The position numbers and the translations under genes were made by a program. Below are positions 5,785 through 11,281 of a stretch of DNA of 11,281 bases, in pieces. The notes below the pieces were generated by a model, which saw only the letters and a program-made list of their open reading frames with translations, was not told where the DNA came from and did no database searches. The DNA comes from JAVBNJ01 sp031551625 (lineage in GTDB: Bacteria; Bacteroidota; Bacteroidia; Bacteroidales; UBA932). The DNA lies in assembly GCA_031551625.1 (NCBI GenBank), contig JAVBNJ010000025.1, positions 1 to 11,281 of the forward strand, written 5' to 3'. Numbering within the stretch: position 1 is the stretch's first letter; every line of letters starts with the position of its first letter.

Positions 5785-7101
5785 ATGAATAAGAACATTA
5801 AATTTGTTACGCCGCAAGAAGCGGTAAAAGTAGTGAAATCAAATGACCACGTGCATTTGAGCAGTGTGGCTAGTGCCCCACAAATCCTTATCAACGCGCT
5901 GTGTGAACGCGGCGACCGCAAGGAATTGAAGAATGTGCACATTCACCACTTACACACCGAAGGCGCTGCACCTTACACAGAAGCCAAGTACGAAGGCATC
6001 TTCCAACATGATGCGTTTTTTGTGGGGGGCAATGTGCGCAAAGCCGTGCAAGCAGGTTATGCCGACTACATTCCCATTTTCCTGAGCGAAACGCAAAAGC
6101 TGTACCGCGCAGGAGTGTTGCCTTGTAACATAGCCATGATTCAGGTATCGACGCCCGACAAGCATGGGTTCGTATCGCTCGGCACCTCGGTTGATGCCAC
6201 GCTGGCAGCCATTGAAACAGCCCGTAAATGCGGCGGCAAGGTAATTGCTGTGGTAAATCCTCATGTACCGCGCGCTTGGGGCGATGCCATGATTCCCGTA
6301 CACATGATTGATATTTTTGTGGAAGACCACACACCATTGGAGCCCGCTCACTTTACGGATCCCGACGAAATAGAAGCAGCAATCGGTAGAAATTGTGCGG
6401 CGCTTATTGAAGACGGCGCTACGCTGCAAATGGGTATTGGCGCCATTCCCAACGCCGTGTTGGCACAATTGGGCAACCACAAAAATTTAGGCATCCACAC
6501 CGAAATGTTTGCCGATGGTGTGCTTCCGTTGGTAGAGAAAGGCATTATCAACGGCGCTGCCAAAAAAATCGACACCGGAAAAATGGTGTCGACCTTCCTC
6601 ATGGGTTCGCAAACCTGCTACGATTTCATAGACGACAACCCGATGGTGTTGATGAAAGACGTGGCTTACACGAACGATCCGTTCATCATTTCGAAAAACC
6701 CGCGTGTAACAGCTATCAACTCGGCATTGCAAGTAGATATTACCGGCCAAGTGTGCGCCGACTCGCTAGGCACCACATTTTATTCGGGCGTAGGCGGACA
6801 AATCGACTTTATTTACGGCGCTTCGTTGTCCGAAGGCGGAAAGGCGATTATCGCCATGCCGTCGGTTACGAACAAGGGTATCAGCAAAATTGCACCGGTA
6901 TTGAATCCGGGCGCAGGTGTTGTTACTACGCGTAACCACATCCACTGGTTTGTAACGGAACACGGCGCTGTAAACTTATACGGCAAAACGTTGCAGGAAC
7001 GCGCTAAATTGATGATTAGCGTAGCGCACCCCGACCACCGCGAGTGCTTGGACAAAGCAGCATTTGAGCGCTTCGGCCCGCACTTTCACTTTATCGGGTA
7101 A
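5785..7101 (+). CDS. CoA-transferase, acetyl-CoA hydrolase / 4-hydroxybutyrate CoA-transferase family
   Basis: Enzymes of this family move coenzyme A between acyl-CoA and a carboxylate, usually acetate, through a glutamyl-CoA thioester; some act as acetyl-CoA hydrolases. The 438-residue length matches the 4-hydroxybutyrate / butyrate:acetate CoA-transferase branch better than the roughly 500-residue succinyl-CoA:acetate branch. Two Rossmann-like halves are visible. The N-terminal half includes GTSVDATLAAIETA (133-146). The second half begins with ALIEDGATLQMGIGAIPNAV (206-225), the acyl-CoA site. The catalytic glutamate is probably Glu240 in GIHTEMFADG, and the conserved glycine motif GVGGQIDF lies at 335-342. 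No signal peptide is present, so it is cytoplasmic. In an anaerobic fermenter it would help release acetate, propionate or butyrate, but the true substrates cannot be read from sequence and no pathway partner is adjacent. Confidence 0.9.
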   Translation: MNKNIKFVTPQEAVKVVKSNDHVHLSSVASAPQILINALCERGDRKELKNVHIHHLHTEGAAPYTEAKYEGIFQHDAFFVGGNVRKAVQAGYADYIPIFLSETQKLYRAGVLPCNIAMIQVSTPDKHGFVSLGTSVDATLAAIETARKCGGKVIAVVNPHVPRAWGDAMIPVHMIDIFVEDHTPLEPAHFTDPDEIEAAIGRNCAALIEDGATLQMGIGAIPNAVLAQLGNHKNLGIHTEMFADGVLPLVEKGIINGAAKKIDTGKMVSTFLMGSQTCYDFIDDNPMVLMKDVAYTNDPFIISKNPRVTAINSALQVDITGQVCADSLGTTFYSGVGGQIDFIYGASLSEGGKAIIAMPSVTNKGISKIAPVLNPGAGVVTTRNHIHWFVTEHGAVNLYGKTLQERAKLMISVAHPDHRECLDKAAFERFGPHFHFIG

Positions 7102-7140
7102 AACCGGGATTGAGAACCGTCGGCTCGGTGAAGCCAATTG

Positions 7141-7180
7141 AGAATGGAGAATTGAGAATGAAAAATCAATTCTCCATTTT
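7141..7180 (+). terminator. Hairpin terminator after the CoA-transferase gene
   Basis: AATGGAGAATTGA (7143-7155) pairs perfectly with TCAATTCTCCATT (7166-7178) around a 10-base loop, with one wobble and one A-T pair extending the stem to 7141-7180. It is followed by TTTTGTATTTTATA-type T-rich sequence, as in intrinsic terminators, about 40 bases after the stop codon. The left arm is part of a tandem repeat of AATTGAGAATG (7136-7146 and 7150-7160), so the terminator appears to be made from a repeat. Confidence 0.75.
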
Positions 7181-7412
7181 GTATTTTATACAATTCCAGT
7201 AAAGCTTAAAACGCCCTAAAACAATACGTTTTTCCACAATAAGTAGTTTCACAACCGTACCCACGTTTAACAATTAGCCTGTCGTGCGTAATTCGACGAA
7301 CGACTACAACCTTGTTGTCTTTGATTGTATAGATTATAACAAAACCACTATTTGTACATTTTTTTAAGTGTAAAAAAAAACGTACCTTTGTATACAATTC
7401 GTAAATATTCCA
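7181..7412. other. Intergenic stretch without a convincing gene
   Basis: This stretch joins the terminator of the CoA-transferase gene to the glycosyltransferase promoter. A 63-codon frame on the minus strand (7397-7206) is open. It contains the segment VIIYTIKDNKVVVVRRITHD, which loosely recalls the C-terminal strands of RelE/ParE toxins. However, its first 15 or so codons run through the promoter of the next gene and it lacks most of a toxin domain, so I do not call it a gene. A 15-base segment TTTGTACATTTTTTT (7351-7365) also occurs at 4938-4952 ahead of the DUF4197 gene. Confidence 0.5.
7383..7390 (+). promoter_or_regulatory. Bacteroidota-type -7 box for the glycosyltransferase-rsmG unit
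   Basis: TACCTTTG matches TAnnTTTG and lies 22 bases before the ATG at 7413. At the usual -33 distance there is only a T-tract (7359-7365) with no exact TTTG. Confidence 0.55.
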
Positions 7413-8552
7413 ATGAGCTATTTTTTTTCTTCATTAACTGTTGTAGAGTACATTCTGTTAGGAGCCACGCTGGTCTTTTTTTGTATTGAATTATTTTATT
7501 GGTTGATGGTATTGGGGCGGGTCGCTATTCAGAATTTGACTTTGCAAGCACGTACCGACAAACAACCTCCTGTTTCCATAATACTTTCGGCGCGCAACGA
7601 ATACCAGATGCTGCAAGAAAACCTTCCGCTGATTTTAGCACAAGATTATCCCGAATTTGAAGTAGTCGTCGTAAATGATTGTTCGGAAGACGATTCTGAA
7701 ATTTTGTTGGCTTCCATGCAGGGTATGCATCCTAATCTGACGTTCCGCACGATTGTGAAAGACGATATATTCCGCCATGGTAAAAAAATGCCGTTGGGTG
7801 TGGGTATCAAAGCCGCCAAATACGACTTGTTTTTATTTATTGATGCCGACTGTAGGCCATCCGGTAACCAATGGCTGCAAAATATGCAACGTTATTTTAC
7901 GCCGGGAAAAGATATTGTAATCGGCTACACGCGTTTGGATAAATCGCCTAAATGGATTCGCGCCGACCGTTTTATGCAGGCGTTAAATTTCCTTGGGAAA
8001 GCGCTGACAGGACGGGCTTACATGGCATCGAACAGCAACCTGGCCTACCGCAAGCAGCTGTTTTTCGATAACAAAGGATTTGATGTACGCGTAACCGAAC
8101 ACTTGCGCGAAGATGTGGTGTTTGTCAATAAAACCGCTACACGCGAGAATACTGCTGTAGCGCTAAACGCCGAAGCAACAACCGTAAGCAGCTTGTGCTA
8201 CTCGGCCGACGAGTGGCGTCGCTACCGCCTTTACGAATTGGATTCGTTGGCATTGGCAGGGCGCGGTTCGCGCTACCCCGGGTTGAGAGAAGCTATTTGC
8301 AGGGTGTTATTTTTTACAACACTTACGGCTTCTACCGTGATTTTTTTCGATAAGTATCCGGTATTGATTATGCTTGGCACCATGTTGGCTATACGTTTTG
8401 CCGGTGTTACCGTGGTGTTTTTCCGTTCCCAGAAACGTTTAGGTGAACGAGGTTTGTTGCCTGTATTGTGGCTGTGGGACATGGTGTCGCCGTTGTTCTA
8501 CATATATCTTCTTATATTAGCTAATTTCAAACGCAAAAAAACGTGGCGGTAG
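7413..8552 (+). CDS. Membrane-anchored family 2 glycosyltransferase
   Basis: This 379-residue inner-membrane enzyme probably transfers a sugar from a nucleotide-activated donor to a lipid or envelope glycan; neither donor nor acceptor can be read from the sequence. An N-terminal membrane helix spans about residues 9-35. The cytoplasmic GT-A domain begins with PPVSIILSARNEYQML (52-67) and includes VVVNDCSEDDS (85-95). The metal-binding IDAD lies at 143-146, and ASNSNLAYRK at 205-214 contributes to acceptor binding. Glu233-Asp234 in EHLREDVVF is the probable catalytic-base region, followed by a WRRYRLYE segment resembling the basic motif of processive enzymes. Two or more hydrophobic segments near the C terminus (about 289-330 and 345-370) give an integral-membrane tail. 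The last bases overlap rsmG, implying one transcript. Confidence 0.9.
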   Translation: MSYFFSSLTVVEYILLGATLVFFCIELFYWLMVLGRVAIQNLTLQARTDKQPPVSIILSARNEYQMLQENLPLILAQDYPEFEVVVVNDCSEDDSEILLASMQGMHPNLTFRTIVKDDIFRHGKKMPLGVGIKAAKYDLFLFIDADCRPSGNQWLQNMQRYFTPGKDIVIGYTRLDKSPKWIRADRFMQALNFLGKALTGRAYMASNSNLAYRKQLFFDNKGFDVRVTEHLREDVVFVNKTATRENTAVALNAEATTVSSLCYSADEWRRYRLYELDSLALAGRGSRYPGLREAICRVLFFTTLTASTVIFFDKYPVLIMLGTMLAIRFAGVTVVFFRSQKRLGERGLLPVLWLWDMVSPLFYIYLLILANFKRKKTWR

Positions 8553-9196
8553 TGACTTCTATAGCCCGTTTGAAAACGGAATTTCCTGTGTTGACAGACC
8601 GGCAACTGGCGCAGTTTGAAAAACTCTTGCCTCTTTATATCGAATGGAACAGCCGTATCAATGTGATTTCGCGCAAAGATATGGAGCAGTTTTATGTGCA
8701 CCATGTGTTGCATTCGCTGGCAATAGCTAAATTCATTTCATTTGCTCCCTGTACAACCATTCTTGATGTCGGCACGGGGGGCGGGTTTCCGGGTATTCCG
8801 CTGGCTATCTTTTTCCCGGAATGTAAATTTACACTAGTCGATTCGATTGGCAAAAAAATAAAAGTGGTGCAAGCTGTTGCCGATGCATTGCAGTTGCAGA
8901 ATGTAACGGCTTTGCAGTCGCGTGCCGAGACGCTTCCGGCCTCCTATGATTTTATAGTGAGTCGCGCTGTTACGGCATTACCCGAATTTACCACATGGGT
9001 GTGGAATAAAATCAACATACCGGGGAACAATGCACAGCGTAACGGCATCATTTACTTGAAAGGAGGCGACCTCACGGACGAAATAGCAGCTGCGGTTTCC
9101 CAGCTGTGTATTGCAGCAGATTCGGTGCAGGTAGAACCTGTCGGTTTTTCCGACATTTTTTTTCAAACTAAAAAAATAGTCTATATTCCGCGCTAA
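8543..9196 (+). CDS. rsmG: 16S rRNA (guanine-N7)-methyltransferase RsmG
   Basis: RsmG (GidB) methylates N7 of G527 (E. coli numbering) of 16S rRNA with S-adenosylmethionine. The 217-residue length is normal. Family landmarks are LYIEWNSRINVISRKDMEQF (31-50), YVHHVLHSL (51-59), the SAM-binding glycine loop ILDVGTGGGFPGIPLA (73-88), LVDSIGKKI (98-106) and IVSRAV (138-143). The start is a GTG at 8543, which overlaps the glycosyltransferase by 10 bases. A second in-frame GTG at 8552 (codon 4) overlaps its TAG by one base and is equally plausible. No ATG occurs before codon 47, which would delete conserved sequence. Loss of RsmG in other bacteria gives low-level streptomycin resistance, but nothing here suggests loss. 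Pairing with a glycosyltransferase probably reflects shared transcription rather than function. Confidence 0.95.
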   Translation: MAVVTSIARLKTEFPVLTDRQLAQFEKLLPLYIEWNSRINVISRKDMEQFYVHHVLHSLAIAKFISFAPCTTILDVGTGGGFPGIPLAIFFPECKFTLVDSIGKKIKVVQAVADALQLQNVTALQSRAETLPASYDFIVSRAVTALPEFTTWVWNKINIPGNNAQRNGIIYLKGGDLTDEIAAAVSQLCIAADSVQVEPVGFSDIFFQTKKIVYIPR

Positions 9197-9214
9197 TCTG
9201 TTTATAACTTTCTG

Positions 9215-9244
9215 CTTGTTCTTAGTGGAAAAATCGTACATTTG
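9215..9244 (+). promoter_or_regulatory. Bacteroidota-type promoter of the alpha-2-macroglobulin gene
   Basis: TACATTTG at 9237-9244 matches the TAnnTTTG -7 box and lies 40 bases before the ATG at 9285. CTTG at 9215-9218 sits 18 bases further upstream and could serve as a weak -33 box. The gap after rsmG is 88 bases, so the large lipoprotein is probably transcribed separately. Confidence 0.55.
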
Positions 9245-9284
9245 CGAAAACAAATTCGATAAATTTCAAAATTAATATAGTGTT

Positions 9285-11281
9285 ATGAAAAAAATTTTTG
9301 CATGGCTGGGAGCTGTAGCACTCCTGCTGACTTTGGCAAACTGTGGAAACTCCGGTAAAAAAATCGAAGTAAAAGAGAATCCCTACATTGCGGCCTACAC
9401 GGGTGGAGTGGTGTCCATTAATACGACCATTAAGGTGCGATTAGCCCAGGAATATGATCGTGGTGATAATGGTACGGAAATTATCGAAAAACTATTCAAG
9501 TTTTCACCATCGGTTGATGGTGACACGTATTGGATTGATGCGAGTACTATCGGCTTCAAACCGAAAGAACGTTTGAAAAGCGGTACGGAATATACGGTAA
9601 AATTCGACGTGGCGAAATTGTTCCCCGAAGCAAGCGGCGACGATAAAGTCTTTGAATTCCCGTTTGCGACATTCAAGCCCGCTTTTGCGTACGAAATGGA
9701 GGGATTGAAAATATATGACGACGAGGAGATCGGGAATTATTATTTGCAAGGGATGATACGTCCGGTAGACTATACCGACGATGAAGTAGTGGAAAAATTA
9801 CTGGAAGCGGAGGTAGCCGGTAAGAAAGCCGAAGTTGTCTGGAGCCATCACGAAACGTACCACGATTTCTCAATCGAAAACCTGAAAGCGGGCGATACTC
9901 CATATAATGTAGTCTTGAAATGGAGCGGTAAACCGATGGGTTATGACTACCAACACACCGATACGGTAGTGGTGCCGCGCAAAGGCGACTTCCAAGTGTT
10001 GGGGGTAAAAGTAAATCCCGATGATAATAGTGTAATTTGTACCTTCTCTTACCCGCTTGATGCTACGCAAAAATATGCCTCGTATGTACAAGTGGGCGAC
10101 ATTGAGCGGTTGCGTTTCGCGACATCGTCGAACAAGTTGACTATTCATTTGCCCCACAAACCAAGCGCCCCTGTACAACTTACTATTCACGAAGGATTGA
10201 AGGGTAAGTCGGGTGTGATATTGGCCGAAGAGTACACACAGTCTATTATTTTCGAAGAGCTGAAACCTGCTGTGCGCTTGACGAGCAAAGGGGTTATAAT
10301 GCCTAATTCGGCAGGATTGGCAATGCCTTTCCAAGCGGTTAACCTAAGTGCGGTTGATGTACAGGTATACCGCATTTATGAAAATAATGTATTGCAATTT
10401 CTACAGGTCAACAACCTGAATGGCGACTATGAATTGAATCGTGTGGCAAAACCTGTTGTTACAAAAACAATACATCTCAATGAAAATAAATCGCTCAACT
10501 TACACCAATGGAATACGTTTTCACTCGACTTGGCGTCAATTATTACACCGGAGCCCGGAGCTATATACACAGTGAAAATTTCATTCAAAAAAGCATATTC
10601 ACTTTATACCTGCGAGGATACGAATCCTGCCGAAAACGAGGATAATGATTTGCTGACTACATCAAGTAACGATGAGGAAGAAGGGGATTATGACTATGGT
10701 GATTGGTGGGAAAATCGCGACAATCCTTGTCATTCGGCCTACTACGGTTCGTATTATAGTGAAAACCGGTTTGTGTCGCAAAATATACTGGCTTCGGACA
10801 TCGGGCTAATAGCTAAGCGCGGCACAGATAAGAGTTATCTCGTGTTTGTAACTAATCTGGTTACTGCGCAACCGATGAGCGGCGTGAAAGTGATGCTATA
10901 TGACTACCAACAACAGAAAATAGGCGAAGCTTCGTCGGACGGTAACGGTGTGGCACAACTTACTTTTGAAGCAGAACCTTATGTAATTGTTGCGCAACAA
11001 GGTGCTCAGAAAAGCTATTTGCGCATAGGCGACGGGCTATCGTTATCATTAAGCAGTTTTGATGTATCGGGTACGCAAGTGGAAAAAGGTTTGAAAGGCA
11101 CTATCTACGGCGAACGAGGCGTGTGGCGCCCGGGCGATACATTGTTTCTGACATTTGTATTGGAAGACCGTACTAACCACTTGCCGGCCAATCATCCTGT
11201 GACGTTTGAATTGTACAACGTGCAAAACCAATTGGTCACAAAACAAATACGCACCGAGGGGCATCAAGGTTTTTATGCTTT
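9285..11281 (+). CDS. Alpha-2-macroglobulin-like lipoprotein (5' part, runs off the window)
   Basis: The frame opens with ATG at 9285 and stays open for 665 codons to the right edge. A lipoprotein signal is clear: MKK, a hydrophobic core, then LANC with Cys20 as the lipidation site. The N-terminal region (about 25-440) is a run of beta-rich domains like the extra N-terminal and first MG domains of bacterial alpha-2-macroglobulins. An acidic, Tyr/Trp-rich insert lies at about 443-480 (DEEEGDYDYGDWWENRDNPC at 463-482). RFVSQNILASDIGLIAKRG and then ERGVWRPGD (ending at Asp618) follow, and the latter is a hallmark of the MG2 region. In this family a later thioester (CxEQ) and a bait region trap proteases that reach the periplasm; both would lie beyond the edge, so their presence here is unknown. 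Family members are often 1,500-1,900 residues long, so over half is missing. A penicillin-binding protein PbpC gene is a common neighbour in other bacteria, but downstream sequence is not visible. Confidence 0.85.
   Translation, partial: MKKIFAWLGAVALLLTLANCGNSGKKIEVKENPYIAAYTGGVVSINTTIKVRLAQEYDRGDNGTEIIEKLFKFSPSVDGDTYWIDASTIGFKPKERLKSGTEYTVKFDVAKLFPEASGDDKVFEFPFATFKPAFAYEMEGLKIYDDEEIGNYYLQGMIRPVDYTDDEVVEKLLEAEVAGKKAEVVWSHHETYHDFSIENLKAGDTPYNVVLKWSGKPMGYDYQHTDTVVVPRKGDFQVLGVKVNPDDNSVICTFSYPLDATQKYASYVQVGDIERLRFATSSNKLTIHLPHKPSAPVQLTIHEGLKGKSGVILAEEYTQSIIFEELKPAVRLTSKGVIMPNSAGLAMPFQAVNLSAVDVQVYRIYENNVLQFLQVNNLNGDYELNRVAKPVVTKTIHLNENKSLNLHQWNTFSLDLASIITPEPGAIYTVKISFKKAYSLYTCEDTNPAENEDNDLLTTSSNDEEEGDYDYGDWWENRDNPCHSAYYGSYYSENRFVSQNILASDIGLIAKRGTDKSYLVFVTNLVTAQPMSGVKVMLYDYQQQKIGEASSDGNGVAQLTFEAEPYVIVAQQGAQKSYLRIGDGLSLSLSSFDVSGTQVEKGLKGTIYGERGVWRPGDTLFLTFVLEDRTNHLPANHPVTFELYNVQNQLVTKQIRTEGHQGFYA

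Noticed and set aside
5950..6480. 176-codon minus-strand frame inside the CoA-transferase gene
   Set aside because: The overlapping + strand gene has all family motifs; the antisense frame has none.
9870..10334. 154-codon minus-strand frame inside the alpha-2-macroglobulin gene
   Set aside because: It is antisense to a continuous 665-codon frame with a lipoprotein signal and MG-domain motifs, and it has no recognisable features itself.

Overview
The window looks like a chromosomal segment of a Bacteroidota bacterium, most likely order Bacteroidales. The support is indirect. Bacteroidota-type -7 boxes (TAnnTTTG) lie upstream of several genes, Shine-Dalgarno sequences are weak or absent, and there are two secreted proteins of families seen mainly or partly in this phylum (DUF4783, DUF4197). 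A large lipoprotein of the alpha-2-macroglobulin type also fits. No phage, plasmid, insertion sequence, CRISPR array, tRNA or rRNA was recognised.

Left part (1-4858). A 22-residue gene end on the + strand (2-70) is followed by a hairpin (106-140) that lies between convergent genes. Then comes a tightly packed minus-strand operon, which in transcription order is: a DUF4783 secreted protein (4858-4463), nadC (4335-3481), a TrmH/SpoU-family RNA 2'-O-methyltransferase gene interrupted by one in-frame TGA (3466-2648), aroB (2646-1609), aroD (1612-983) and aroE (982-170). aroB, aroD and aroE encode steps 2, 3 and 4 of the shikimate pathway in reaction order, joined by a 4-base overlap and an exact abutment. 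nadC supplies NAD synthesis. The 127 bases between DUF4783 and nadC hold an imperfect inverted repeat around a REP-like element.

Middle part (4859-7412). A divergent promoter region with a 14-bp perfect palindrome separates DUF4783 from a + strand DUF4197 lipoprotein (4971-5735). A CoA-transferase of the acetyl-CoA hydrolase / 4-hydroxybutyrate CoA-transferase family follows (5785-7101) and ends at a strong hairpin terminator built from a repeat. About 230 bases with no convincing gene follow, ending in the promoter of the next unit.

Right part (7413-11281). A membrane-bound family 2 glycosyltransferase overlaps rsmG (16S rRNA m7G methyltransferase) by a few bases. A separate promoter then precedes a lipoprotein of the bacterial alpha-2-macroglobulin type, which runs off the window after 665 codons.

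Overall this is mainly core metabolism and housekeeping, and I see no clear candidate for a new defence or mobile system. The most notable points are the nonsense codon in an otherwise intact RNA methyltransferase gene, the dispersed intergenic repeats, the palindrome in the divergent promoter, and the divergent substrate motif of AroE.
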